Assembly: GCA_036346355.1 (NCBI GenBank)
Contig: CM070588.1
Location: 310,001 to 374,000 of the forward strand
Length of the DNA stretch: 64,000 bases
Reading direction: 5' to 3'
Origin: Rhipidocladum racemiflorum
Taxonomy: Eukaryota; Streptophyta; Magnoliopsida; Poales; Poaceae
Positions within the stretch are counted from its first letter, which is position 1. Each line of letters begins with the position of its first letter. A program made the position numbers and the translations under genes. This document shows, piece by piece, positions 11,430 to 24,200 of the stretch. Under the pieces are notes generated by a model that had not been told where the DNA came from, ran no database searches, and saw only the letters and a program-made list of their open reading frames with translations.

Positions 11430-12930
11430 GTGTGCAAGCATCAAAATCCCGGTAAAATTTCACGAAATCTCATATTTCGGATCCCCAAGTTTCATAATCC
11501 CAGTGAAATTAAAAAAAATGAAAAAAAAAATCAAAGTACCGCAGTACCTAAAATCTCGATAAATTTGACTAAAATTTCAGTTTTTTGATCGAAATTTGAT
11601 CGAATTGGATTCTTTACGTTATTTTCATGTGTGACAGTTAGTAGATCATCCAGTTAGCCTATTATGGTCACAGGGATAGGCTCTAATTATCTACTTTGGA
11701 CCTGTTGTGCAAACCATGGCTGTGTTTTCTGCTACTCCTGTTGATCTTGCATGCATTGTCGACTTATGTTCCTTGATTGACTGGCTCAACTTCGAGTAAA
11801 TACAAAGTTCAGGGTTGTGTTCTGTCAGATGCTGACCATATTCAGATTTGCCGGGTAAACGGATTCTTCATTTGTATAGTGGGAAACAGATTCCATTTGC
11901 CTTCATGAATCTCAACTCCGAATCCAATAATACTCCCATAATCGAAGATTACCCCTAATTATTATCACCAAACACTATACACTCTACTCAATGTAAACAT
12001 GTAGAGAATATAAAATAAAGATAAATATTTATTGAGAGGTGCTCTATACTTTTTCTTTTTAAAGTTACACAAATATTAAAGCATGAATGAAGAGTAGATG
12101 ATGATTACTTACCCCTTCATTTACTTCAAGATTTGTGCAATTTGTATTAGGAGGGAAAGCATAGTAGCACCTCTCTTATTTATTAAGTGTATAGAGAGAA
12201 TGTTATACTAATTTTCAAGAGTTTCTAACGTGGTTTGCATCATTTTTTATTTGATTGAAATTGTCGGCCATCCTTTTATTGAGACAGTAGCACTGTCAGA
12301 ATTTTCAAAAATTTCTCAAGCTTGATCATCACGTGAAAAATTTATAAGAATATTAGTGATGCATGAGGACCATCCACAAAAAAATTCAAAACTTTCTAAC
12401 GTGGTTTGAACTATTTTTCATTTGGTTGAAATTTGCTGGTTAGTCTTCAGTAGTATTATCTGAATTTTGAAAATTTCTTAAGATTGATCATCATCTAAAA
12501 ATTTTATGAGAATGTGTCAAGACCATTCACAAACATTTTCAAAAGCTTCTAACGTGGTTTGCACCATTTTCCATTCTATTGAAATTTAACGGTCAACTTT
12601 TTATCAGGATAGTAGCACTGTTAAAATTTTTAAAAATTCCAAGGCTTGATCATCATCTGAAATTTTTATGAGAACATTAATGATGTGTCAGGAACCACTA
12701 AAAAAATTTACTTTTTTGACGCAGTTTGAACTATTTTTCGTTTAGTTGAATTTTACCGATATTTCGGCAACTTCGAACAAAATTTTAGTTTTTTGGACGA
12801 AATTTTGGTCCAAAAAATTCTAGATTTGAATTTTATCTGGATTTTGCCCGAAATAACAAGATTTCATAGAAATTTTGGATTTCTAAAGGTGACAAAATGT
12901 GAACTAAAAACAAAAAATTTAACCGTAACA
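11430..12930. repeat. AT-rich repetitive block with ~170-bp tandem units
   Basis: Within the block, a unit marked by TCTAACGTGGTTTGNA, TTGATCATCA and TTTATGAGAA recurs at about 12224, 12395, 12548 and (diverged) 12716, giving spacings of roughly 171, 153 and 168 bp. Flanking phrases such as GGTAAAATTTCACGAAAT and CCGATATTTCGG at the two sides suggest that the whole block is one degenerate element. No coding capacity was seen. Confidence 0.6.
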
Positions 12931-12934
12931 CCTA

Positions 12935-15392
12935 TGCCGCTCTGGAAAAAATGCCTAAATATACAACATATAAACCGAAATTTCAAAAATACACAAGATT
13001 TAAAAAAAATTTGAAAACTACCACGCGCCGCCACTTGCACGGGTACCTGCTGCCGCCACGGCCAGCCAGTGTGGGCGAGAGGGGGCGAGAGGGGGGGCCA
13101 GGGCGCACGGAGCCAGTGGGAGGGGGCGGGGGCCAGACGCATCGAGGGGCTCGCCGCCGCTGGGGGCACGGCGACCACCGCCATCGATCGGGGAGGGCAC
13201 GGCAGAGCTGTGGCGCCACGGACGGCCAGGGAGAGGGGGCACGAAGCGGAGCGAGGCGCCAGACGGCCAAGATGGGGCCGCCCGCTCTAAAAACTCCCAT
13301 GCCTGGTCGCTTTGCCAGAAAGAAATGGATGCACATGGGTGAATAGAAACGTGGTTGGCACGCTTTGAAACGTCGCACAAATCGTAATCCAAAGCGCTTA
13401 ATAGCCGCGATTCCATGTATTAACTGGTACTAATGAACGCGATTATAAGAAAAGAAGATAGTTATACGTAAGAAAATCACGATTAACGTAAACATCACAG
13501 TGATGACGTTGGCTCCTATAAAGCCAGGCCACCAGGGGCACCGAGGACTTCGCATTTCTTCGCAGTGCTAGAGCAAGAGAGTAGAGACCTTGGGGTGTGA
13601 GAACAGAGAGGCTGGTAGCCATTGTGAGAGTAGGCAGCTTGGGAGCTGATTGAGAGTAGAGTGGAGAGCGTGAGAGCAGAGAGCCTAAAGGCGAGGCTAG
13701 CATTTGGAGAGCACGAAGACAGAGACTAATTAGTCTGGTTATAGTTTGTTCAAATATTCGTAAAGTTTAATCATTTTGAATTATTTTATTCATGATTTTT
13801 ATATTGCAGGTATTTTTTAGGAACATTTATTGGTACATTGATCGAGCTTTATTGATCATTCTTACAACTTTGAAAAGGTTAGTTACAAATCCGCATCAAT
13901 AATAATATGTTTTTTACAGTGTAGTAAGGAGATTCAAATGGAATAAAAGTTAAAGTAGCTTGTATTACATAAAATAACAACATCATTTTGGGACCATAAC
14001 TGTCTCGGGGGGCAGGACCCTTCGATGACCATCGGACCGTATAATTTGGCACGATTATTCGCTTCAGCGAAGAACTGTTTTTATTTTTGGACGTAATCTC
14101 TACTTGGACCCGAAAGGAGTTGACCTCCTTTCTGAACTTAATTACTCGAACCAAAGTGGCTGATAAATCTGCATTAAATCTTGGCCGCCCAAAGGTCCGG
14201 ACCGTGGTAAGCTATTTTTGCCTTATTACTTTTTTGACTTCTTATTGTTGTTTTTGTCTCGTAGGTACCGACGCAAAGACCGCAGGTCGACCTCGACGCT
14301 GCCGTTCGAACACTAAGAGCAAGGCAAGCACTTCCCCTTCTTTGATGTGAATACGCTTTGACCTAGCTTATGTTATTGTGATGAAATGCATGTATGGATG
14401 GGTTACTTTCAGTAAACACTATATATTGCGAACGTGGTCGATAAATTTGCGAATTAATCGTAGCAGAGGTGTCAGAACATATTTGGAGTGGTTTGTTTAT
14501 TTTTTTCACAAACTATAATAATTTTTGTTTATTTCATACGTGAATTAACATGTTGTATATTTGATATTTTTATTTGTTGTTGTATATTTCTACAGTTTTT
14601 TATTTACATGTTGTATATAAAACTGTTTTCCCCACCGACTAACAGAGCCAACCGCTCGAATATGGACGCGAATGACAGCCGGTAATGTCCTAACATTCCA
14701 CTAAATTTTAAGTGATACGGAATAAACCAAAGAAGGAAAAAAGAGAATGAGACGGTATTATAGATAATCTATTGTATGAGTTATTTTTACATAATATAAT
14801 AATATACTATAAATAACTACCATCTATACTATTGTAAGATGTAGTGTGTCATCCGTCAATTAGTCGATGAATCGCTTCATATGAGACGGTATTATGGATA
14901 ATCTATTCATTGTTGTATTAGCATTAAAATACAACAAAGATACTACCATTCCACAAAGGTAAAATAGACTCAAACAAGAATACGAAATTAAAAAGATATT
15001 ACAAAATTATCGGTACAGTGTACACAAATAATATTTAAAAATACAATTCGAAAGCATATTCTTAATCCATATGATTTGGCGAAAACTTATAAAGTTTTCT
15101 TATCAAATTTGGAGTTGTGTAGCGAAAGTTATTTGCATTTCAATGTCCGGTCGAATAACTACTGAAAACTAAAAAAATTCGACGCGAAATAATCAAATAA
15201 AAATTAAAAAAAAAAAAATGAGGACACGTGGCGGCGCGAGACGGAGCCACCTGGCTGCCGCCGTGGGGGGTGGCGGCCGCCACGTGGCACGGCGGGAACG
15301 GTGGGCAATTTTGAAATTTTAGTTTTTTGTTGTATATTTGTGCTATTTTGATTTGTATGATGTATATTTGAGCCATTTTTCCATGCCGCTCT
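12935..15392. mobile_element. Candidate TIR element with gene-like interior (Pack-MULE-like?)
   Basis: The left margin (12935-13003: GCCGCTCTGGAAAAAATGCC, AAATATACAACATATA) and the right margin read in reverse (15392-15312: GAGCGGCATGGAAAAATGG, CAAATATACATCATAC) form imperfect long inverted repeats. Each is bordered inside by GC-rich DNA with CGCCACGTGGC/CGCCACTTGC words. The interior includes a GC-rich block (13018-13300) and an exon-like stretch at 14080-14205 with a GTAAGC donor, followed by a TCGTAG acceptor at about 14263. No transposase or clear 9-bp target duplication was found, so the class is a guess. Confidence 0.35.
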
Positions 15393-15893
15393 TGATTGGA
15401 CTCTTGTCTTTAAATATTGCACAGACCTTGTTGCAAGTGTTGGTGGAAAAACACTCTGCACGTTCGCATTTCCCAACTCTTTCTGTGCCATGTTTTTAAT
15501 CATATGGGTTTTTCTTTTTCATGTAGGAAAATATCACACATAAGGATAAGGTTGCTCAATGACACAGCAATAAGCTGCGCATGGAAGACAAGATGGCATC
15601 AAGTATGGAGCTCAGGAATTGCCAAATGCAGAGTTTAAACATCTAGAAGCAACAGAAGAAAGAAATTTGGGGGAAGCACCAGCACCAGCAAGTATGGAGC
15701 TCAGGAATTGCCAAATGCCAGGCACCTGGAAACCCTCTCATACGTATGAGATGGATAATTCATTCATGTACCACACTAGAGTAGCACTGCTTTTCTTGCC
15801 GGAATCAATGGCTGCATCCTAACACACCCAAGACTAGCAGCAACTACGTCACCATCTTCTTCACCAAAACAAAAACAAAAAAAAAAGGAGAGA

Positions 15894-17056
15894 TTACATG
15901 TCATCATCCAAATCGTCATCCAGCTCGTTCTTCTGATCTTCCGGCTTCTCCGCCTCATCAGCATCAGCATCAGCATCAGCATTGTCGTCGTCGTCGTCGT
16001 CGTCGTCATTGGGTCCTTCTGGCTGATCCACCTCCTGCTCCTCTTCCTTCCCAGCAACCTTGTTCTCCTGCAGCGCATGGCAGACACGGTCAAGAGCAGA
16101 GCCGGCGGCAGCACGAGCAACGCAGCCCAGGAAGGACTTGGGTATGTACTTACACCACCGCCCTCCCCATTGTCGTACTCGGCCTTGAGCTCCGCGGCCT
16201 TGTCCAGGTAAGGCTTCTTCTCCTCGTCAGTCATGGACTTCCACCTGTCCCCTCCTTCCTTGGCAACCTGCAATCAGAGGAGAGCATTCATCGTCTCCGC
16301 AGCAGCGGCAGCATAGAGGGAGGAAGCGCAGATGATGCAGCTCTTTCGGCAATGGAGGAGGAGGAGGATGCATACGGCGGCGACACTCTTGTTGTCAGGA
16401 TGGGCGGCCTTGTACTCCTTCCTGAAGTCAGCCCTGCAGCGCGACAGAGACTCAACTGACGAGCACGAGCACGAGCAAGCAAGGTCGATGCGGGCCTGCC
16501 ATGGAAGGCAAAGAGTAGCAAGAAAGAGGGGCTTACATGAAGAGGAAGAAGGCGGTCTGCGGGCGCTTGCCGCCCTTGTTGGCGCTCCTGCCCTTCTTGG
16601 CGCTCCTGCCCTTGCCATTAGAGGGCGCGGACCTCTTCCTCTCCGTCTTGCCGATCTCGACGGCCTTCTCCACGACCTGCGCCTCTGAGCGAGACCAGAT
16701 TTCCTGTCTGAAAAGGCGGCGGCAGAGCAGAGCAGAGCAGAACAGACGATGGAATTGGAAACGCACCGAGGCTCGTGCGGATCTTGGAGTCGAGGCTGCA
16801 GCTGTGCATGTCGATGAGGACGACGGGGACGTTCTTGTTGCAGGCCTCGCTGCAAGCAAGCAAAAGCATCATTCCTCGTCGTTTCGCTGCGGCGGGAACG
16901 ATAGGGACGCAAGGGAGAGCAAGATCGACGAGGTACCAACCATCTGGTGAAGGCGCTGCCGTCGCGGGCGCGCTTGACGACGGCGGACTCGGCCTCGACG
17001 CGCTTCCTGCCCCGCGAGGCGTTGCTGGCGGTGGGTTTGGCCGACGAGCCCGCCAT
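15894..17056 (-). CDS. HMGB6-like: HMG-box protein, HMGB6-like (6 exons, 230 aa)
   Basis: Exons: 17056-16941, 16849-16767, 16684-16537, 16433-16376, 16267-16154, 16067-15894; all phases agree. The protein starts MAGSSAKPTASNASRGRKRV. A Cys-containing segment (CEACNKNVPVVLIDMHSCSL, about 39-58) typical of the HMGB6 branch precedes a basic linker (RKRSAPSNGKGRSAKKGRS). One HMG box follows at about 106-170 (KRPQTAFFLFM, DFRKEY, GDRWKSMTDEEKKPYLDKA). The C-terminus is an acidic tail ending DDDLDDDM, with eight consecutive Asp and alternating Ala-Asp. Such proteins bend DNA non-specifically in chromatin; the acidic tail tunes binding. The start was chosen at the family-typical Met, although in-frame Mets lie upstream in the same first exon. 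Confidence 0.93.
15955..16008. repeat. Coding microsatellites in the HMGB acidic tail
   Basis: On the plus strand an (ATCAGC)n run abuts a (GTC)n run, both inside the last HMGB exon. They encode the Asp-Ala alternation and the poly-Asp stretch of the acidic tail. Length changes by whole repeat units would keep frame and change tail charge. Confidence 0.9.
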
Positions 17057-18139
17057 GGATCCGGATGCAGACGCGCTTCTCCTTCCTCTTTCTTGTGGGG
17101 TGATGGAAGCGTGGGATGAGGAGGATGGATTGGGCGGGGAGTCAATAAATACTGGCGCGCGCGCCATGGATCCCGAAGAATTGGAATTTGACGCGCGCGC
17201 CATGGCATCCTTGCTCGGCGCGCGGCGGATGGAAATTTTGGCGGGAAGTTGAGCCGTGCGTTGATCTCGTCCGTTGGAGCGCGGAGCGGACGGTCCGGAT
17301 CGCTCTCGTCTCTTTCTGAGCCCATCTCTAAATTCTGTTTTGGCCTTGGGCTTTTGGAGCCAAAATTTTAGCCAAGTTTCGCAAAGGCCTAACCTGATTG
17401 CCACTAATTCCAATTTTGTCTAGGGTCCTGACTCCAACTCTACCCATCGGTACTGCTATTCGGAGAGGGATCCGGCGCAGTCGCCACAGGCGCAAACCAT
17501 CCGATCGAAGCATCGGACGGTCCAATCAGCTAAAAATCAAATGAACAGTGTTTTGCTACAGTGTTTTGCGCAGTAAAACACCCTGTACGATGCTTTTAGC
17601 CGAGCCAAACCGTTCGTTTCCGATCGAGCGGTCCCGTTGAGACTGCTTAAGTTGCAGTCTCCATAGGGCTGCATCGAATCCCTCTCCTTGGTATTCCTTT
17701 CCTTTCCGAGCAAACAACATTCACCTTGTGGTACTGCTTACCAAGTAGCAATGGATAAATCTTTTTCCGACCGCGCAACCACCGTGACTTAGCACCATTT
17801 AAATCTTAACATTCTTAGATTTTTCATATTTCTACCAATTAGTAATGTATAAAAACATCGCCCTTGAACTATTAATTTCTTTAGAACCTCCGACATTTCA
17901 AACAAGCTCTTCCCACTTAATTTTTTTAATCAGGATCCACCAAAGTAGTCAGTAGAGTACCCCGAAAAGAAAATTTGTGTTAGGCAAGGCCCTAAGCCCA
18001 CTCACCAATCTCAAACCTTCCCATGCCTTCCTCCTTTTTTTTCCTTTTAGGGGTACAAGGACGCACATCACACATGCACACACGCATGCATGTTCAATTA
18101 CACACGCTAGGAAATATTGTTTAGAGACTTTAGGACCTC
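17057..18139. other. HMGB upstream region, no gene recognised
   Basis: This is the probable promoter and 5' UTR of the HMGB gene, then AT-rich DNA. A (CACA)-rich short run occurs near 18065-18085. No element boundary or coding exon could be assigned with confidence. Confidence 0.4.
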
Positions 18140-18149
18140 ACAAGCGTGG

Positions 18150-19500
18150 TTCCGATGGATGTTGGCAACAAAGCTTGATATCTTGATATTGGCGCTAACA
18201 ATTACATGACCGAAGCCAAGCATATGTTCCCCTCTCTTGATGAACAGATAACCGGTAAGGTGAAGTTCAGCAATGGTTCTACCATGGACATCTACGGGGT
18301 GGGAGCCGTGATGTTCAAGTGGAAGAATCAAGAACACGGATTGCTGATTGAGGTGTGCTATATACCTCCGTTGTGGAGCAATGTTACAAGTCTCAGCCAA
18401 TTGGAAGAAAGCGGTTGCAAAGTTGTTCTTAAAGATGGTGCTGTGTGTCTTTGATCGAGACCAGTGACTATTGGCTCGAGTGCAGCGATCCCAAAATAGG
18501 CTGTACACCCAGGTTTTGAACCTCATAGCACCTATGTGTCTGCTAGCGAAGGCCAATGATGTGGCCTGGCATTGGCATGTGAGATTTGGCCACCTCAACT
18601 TCCATAGTCTACACATCTGAGCGCCAAGAACATGGTGGACAACATGCCTGTCATCAATCAGTTTGAACAGTTTTGTCATGGCTGTGCACTTGGAAAGCAG
18701 CACAGGACGCCGTTCCCACAAGCCACTTCTTACCGCGCAGAGCATGGGCTAGAGTTAGTCCACGGCAACCTCTGCGGGCTGATCACACCAGCCACTCTAG
18801 GCGGTGCGCACTATTTCTTGCTGCTAGTAGATGATTTTCAGCAGGTACATGTGGCTCGAGGTGATCAAGACTAAAGATGAGGCACTCAAGTGTTTCAAAA
18901 GGATTAAAGCACTTGCTGAGAATGAGATTGATGTCAAACTAAAGGCTTTTCGGACTAACCGCGGTGGAGAGTTCAACTCCAATGACTTCAAGGAGTATTG
19001 TGACAAGCATGGGATTAAGTGGTACACTATTGCACCCTACTCTCCGCAGCAGAATGGTTTCATTGAGTGGAGAAATCAGACCATCGTTGAGATGGCACGT
19101 AGCTTGATGAAGAGCATGAGTGTTCCGGCCATGTTCTGGGTAGAAGCTGTAAAGACGACGGTACACATTCTAAACCATGCACCAACACAGAGCCTCAAGG
19201 ACATGACTTCGTATTAGGCGTGGCACAAGAGGAAGCCCAACGTTAGCTATCTCTGCACTTTTGGGAGTGTTGCGCACGTCAAGAAGGTTGGCCCTGGCAT
19301 CGCCAAGTTGTCAGATAGATCCACTCCGGCGGTCTTTGTCGGCTACGAGGAGGGATCAAAAGCCTACCCTGTTTATGACCCGGTGGCGAAGAAGCTCTAT
19401 GTGACACATTGTGTGGTGTTTGAGAAGAGCAATGATGGGACTGGGATGCTTTGCCAACTACGCCCAGTTCTGGTGTCTTTGACATGTTCATCGTAACGCA
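18150..19500 (+). pseudogene. Decayed Ty1/copia pol fragment (protease to integrase)
   Basis: Translated pieces in shifting frames match copia polyprotein order. A protease-like DIGANNYMTEAKHMF lies near 18195-18240. A pre-integrase segment with WHWHVRFGHLNFHSL (about 18570-18610) and FCHGCALGKQHRTPF follows. Integrase core segments are at 18831-19217 (EYCDKHGIKWYTIAPYSPQQ), then KPNVSYLCTFGSVAHVKK and AVFVGYEEGSKAYPVYDP. Stops and frameshifts break it several times. The usual TDRGGEF motif reads TNRGGEF, losing a catalytic Asp. No reverse transcriptase, LTRs or target duplications were found, so it is a truncated fossil. Confidence 0.85.
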
Positions 19501-20319
19501 TATTGATGGATGTGTGACAAGCGTAACATCAGAAATCTTGACAACGTGACACTGACAATGGCTACAGGTGCAAGTTTAGTGGCGCCACACAGGATGGCTC
19601 CGTCTTCGACTAAGACACTGGCCGAGGCTCCCACCGAAGCTCCTCAAACCAATGTGGAGTGGGGTACGACCCCAAGTGGTGTCTCACACGATTATGGAGG
19701 GGCACCGCTACGGTTTCGCACGATGTTAGATGTCTACTACACGACGCATCCAGTGGAGCTGGACGGTACGTCTCTAGCTCCTTTCCTTTCCTTGTAATAG
19801 TGCAAGCGGATCAGACCTGGACCAGCACAAATGTGCTACGATGTGCCAATGAACCACACTTGAGCTCACCAATGCCGTGCCGACCCAGCTTGGCACGACG
19901 AGCTAGTAGGACCATGACAACATAGCACAACACGGTCTAGGCGCACGGCTCATCGTGCCCATGCCGTGCTGGTCCGGGCCGACACGAAGCCCAGGTCTAG
20001 TTCTGATTTTTAACAAGAAATGTGTTTGTGAGCCTACCCTAATTCTAATTCTAATTCAGACTAGGCCCTCGTTTTCTCTTGTGCTAATTCATATTTGGTT
20101 TGGTTTGTCAAACATTGCATTGGGTCCACGCCATCCATGAGGAAACCAACCTACAACTCGGCGTCCATCACAACCAAGATTCTTGACCAAAAGATTGCCC
20201 GCATGCTTAATTCAAACTAATCGGTAAAATCTCATCTAACAAAATAGTATAACTTGTCACACCCATCGTTCATCCACAGAGTGTCAAGGACAACAACAGT
20301 TGGTTTCTTCATGAGGGAG
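19501..20319. other. Continuation of transposon debris, unassigned
   Basis: About 19500-19800 may continue the copia polyprotein in a broken frame. Around 19835-19990 GCCGTGC/GGCACGAC words resemble the ends of other plant elements. No boundaries could be fixed and no gene is supported. Confidence 0.35.
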
Positions 20320-20700
20320 ATATCTAGTGCAAACCCCTTTTACCGTGAAAACTCCGTGAAACCCACGTGTAAAAGTTTTGAAAAATTCTCAAAAAATTAT
20401 CATATGTAGGGGAGATGAGGTTCTACAACCCTGTAAAATTTGAAGACCAAACTCAATTGCATTTGAAAGATATAAAAAAGACAAATTTAGTATGAATAGT
20501 GATTTTTCACTATTTAGCACTATTCATTTTGCAATTTGTCTTTTTCATATCTTTCAAATGCAATTGAGTTTGATCTTCAAATTTCACAGGGTTGTAGAAC
20601 CTCACCTCCTCTACCTATGATAATTTTTTGAGAATTTTTCAAAACTTTTATACGTGGGTTTCACGGAGTTTTCACGGTAAGGAGGGTTTTCACTGGATAT
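20320..20700. mobile_element. Long foldback (hairpin) MITE
   Basis: The two arms, each about 175-180 bp, are near-perfect inverted copies of one another. Left-arm words such as CCGTGAAAACTCCGTGAAAC, AATTCTCAAAAAATTATCATA, GAGGTTCTACAACCCTG and CAAACTCAATTGCATTTGAA all return inverted in the right arm. The loop is only ~20-30 bp around 20500. The ends are ATATCTAGTG-like. No coding sequence is present. A transcript through it would form a long double-stranded RNA. Confidence 0.88.
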
Positions 20701-21256
20701 GTTGCCTTCTTCATGTGAACATAAATGCCTACCCAACAACAGCCATTAGTTTCTTCGGATGCGCATTGATTGAACAACAATATGAATCTCACTTGTTCAA
20801 GAGAGATGTACAACGGCTGCTTACACTAACAGCTTGGTCCTTCAATCAACCAGACCTCAGCACAACCCAAAACAACAAACTGTTGAAATAAAGCTTTTCA
20901 ACTATCACCTCCCATGCTCATTCACACAATAACGGTACACCACACAGGCTCCAGGCAGCCAGCTGCTACAAGGGGCAGTATCTTGACGGTCTATCAAAAC
21001 ACTGTGCAATGCAGCCGAAGCAATCTCGTCTCAACCCAAATCACAAGGATGTCAGGGTGGTTAGCATGTGTACAAAAGACGCGATATGAATCGATAGCGA
21101 TCTGACTGCCAGTGTTTCGCCCTGGAGCCTGGTGACAACACACAGAGTCGAGAACGCTCCATAGCAACCAATGCCGTCCAGCATGAAGCCATGAGCGAGT
21201 GCCAATACACAGCGCATCCTGTTTAGTTGTACACAAGTGCTTTCATGTTTGGTCAG

Positions 21257-24200
21257 TCAGCTCATAACTTCCTGGAGAGCAAGGTTGAGCTCGTTTGCTG
21301 TATTTGTGATCGCCCCTCTTCTTCTGTACAATGTAAAAGAACAAAAAGAGAATGCCATCAAAATGCCGAACAGTAGAAGCTTGACACTATGCAGGAAGAC
21401 CAAAGGCTGTGGAATTCATTCAGTTCATCTTTATCACGATATGCACAAAATTCATTGATAGCCATTCTTGGTGGTGACCGGTTGTGCCCCAAATCTGTAC
21501 ACATAGGCAATTGGACAATGCAAGAATATAAATCGCCTAGTTTTGCTTGTTCTTTTAGAGGCTCTTAACACTCCACAGCCAACAAGAACGATTTTAATTG
21601 TTTCATTAAGCACTCATAAACCAGAGCTACCAGGCACCAATATTTTGTCATTAAACTGTCAATTTTAATGGTGAAGATCGACTACCAGATCAGATCGTTT
21701 ACTACATACGGAAATACTAAGGTGGCAACATAGGTCAAGTCCCACTCTCAATGCAACATTCATATCAACAAGTACCTTGTAAGAGATGGCAGCATGCTTT
21801 TGACCTTTTCCAATTCAATGAAACATAAGTTACAGCGCTCCCGCCTGTGACCAACAAAGGAGGTAAAACCACATCACGTATGCTGGTACATGCACACTAG
21901 GAAAGCAATTGATGGAAACAGTATTACCTTTCTTCCGCTTGAAGATCAACACCAACTGATGATGGACCAGCTGATACAGTTGAATGAATTACTGGGCCAA
22001 AGGCTCTGACAAGTTTTACCAGCATTTCCAAGGAAATAACCAAATTCCTGAAACAAATTCAACATGTAAGATAACATATAAGTTGAAATATTAAAGTAGT
22101 ACATGGTACCAACAGATGGAACCCATTGGGATGGTACAAAGTTCTCACAACGACCTGTCAGTTTTACTCCCCAAAAGGTCAGTGAGGATCGGCAGGAGAC
22201 AAGCACATAAATCTAATGTGATTGCTTCACTTCTCTCCATCAAAACACTTACTACATCAGCAGAGACCTAGAGGATCATCGCAAATCTCAAAATTATCTC
22301 TTTGTCATCTATTTGCTAATGATGACTATATATGCAGGAGGGTAACGCTGTAAAATACTGTTCCCATAAGAAAAAATGGTGTATACTGACAGCATGATCG
22401 GACATCTTCTCCATAGTGGCAATGACACCCCTGACATCTTTTCTTTCCCACATTTGACGAACAACCTTGAAATCATGCAAAACAGAAGATACAGCCTGTC
22501 AGCAGGTGCACTTCAGGCTTTAGAAATCTCTGGAATGTACTACATAGTCATGCTATAATGAGACGAAAAATCTGTCTGTAATACGTCAAGCCGTCAACAG
22601 AGCAGGAACATATGTGTGCCATTCACTTAGAACAGATATGAGTTTCATAAGGCTCAGTAGTTGATCTGTCAAGCAATAAAATGACAAAGAAAGCAACATG
22701 CAGCTGCTAGCTATCAAAACAAGCAAATTTGACCATATTATAGAGCATCAAATAAGCCATACGTTAATGGAAAATTATCCTGACATAATTTGCACATAAT
22801 AATTGCCAACTTAATGTAAAAATACCAGCCGCTGGAAAATTTGATGTTAAGTTTCATGGGAAAAAAAAAAAGAAAAAATGTTTGAGGATAGAGGTTGCTT
22901 TCCATATGCAATCGAAAGGTCAAGTGTTGTACTGACCTGCAATTTTGTAAGCCGAGACCGTATTGAGCCAATAAATAGCTCATGCTGCTCCATTAGAACA
23001 GAAAGCGTGCCCTCGTCACTTGTTATGCTTGGAGTTTCCACAGCTTGGACACGTTCTCTCTGAGAGTACAGAAAAAGGAATGATCAAATACACAAGCGTC
23101 ATGGACCAGGATTACTGTTCACATTACTGTTCTAGCAAAGTGAACAGTGTGATACTGTAGCAGCAGGCAACAACTAGATTAGTTAAGAGATATTTTTAGT
23201 TATAGTCAATGTTATTAAGTCGTAAAGTTGAGTCGAGTTGCCAGAGGGGCGACTGGTCGCGACTAATCTCGACTAGCCCCAGGCTAGGAAGTATGTTAGT
23301 AGGACATGTCACATACTAAGTTGTAGCAACAATTAAGCACATATACATATTGTAAAGCATGGAATGAAGAGAAGAACAACATAAGCATGATGATGATATG
23401 GACTGGAGGCATCTAGGGTTCGGCCCCTCCATTCCGGGTATAAATGTCTCGTGTGGTCATCTTTGAACATGGGCCGTTAGTCGACCGGCTAGAAGAACAA
23501 GATTAGTCGTGGCTAATCGCTGATTAGTCGTCCAGCCGCCCGACTAGTCGTTCCAGTCGAGTCGAGCGTCCTAATCGTTCTTCATGCACCGACTGGACGA
23601 CTAATCGTGGATTAGTCGACGACTTAATAACATTATAACTTATGGTTTGATTAGATAGCAATCCCTTAAGGATAGGAAGTTATGATTTGATTAGATTCCA
23701 ATCTCTTATAGATGGAATTAGTTATTTGTTTCCAATCTATTTATGCCGGCTATATAAGGCTAAGCATTTGTCATCTATTAGAATCAAGCAAGAAGATGAA
23801 ATAGTCTCAAGTCTCAAATTGATAAAGGCCCTCTTGTTGAAGGTTTGGGCACAACTGGTGTCAAAGGAGAGGCAGTGTCACACGGCGCTGGCTACATCTC
23901 CACCGGTGTCAACCCTAACACCGGTCAAGGAAGAGGAGTCGCAGTGTGTTACTGCGATTTTTGTGTCATCAATTGTTGGTTAAGTCGCCATCCTCGCTAG
24001 CTGCGACATTGCTCAAAGTGGAGGAGCAACAGGAGGCACTTGCCATCACCACCGTAGCCGCGCCATCAGCAAATTCCTCGACGTCGGGCGGCGCTAAGGC
24101 CCTCATGCCTTCGCCACCAACCGTCATCAACAGCGTGCTAAGTTCCCTTTCAAAGCATCGTAATTGCTCACCGAAGTGGGGCTACAAAGGGCTGCAACCA

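Noticed and set aside
12951..13416. Overlapping 130-aa frames on both strands in GC-rich DNA
   Set aside because: Composition-driven open frames (Arg/Pro/Gly/Ala) on both strands with no domain or splice context.
16274..17413. 379-aa minus-strand frame over the HMGB gene
   Set aside because: It runs through introns and is Arg/Ser-rich; the spliced HMG-box model explains the region.
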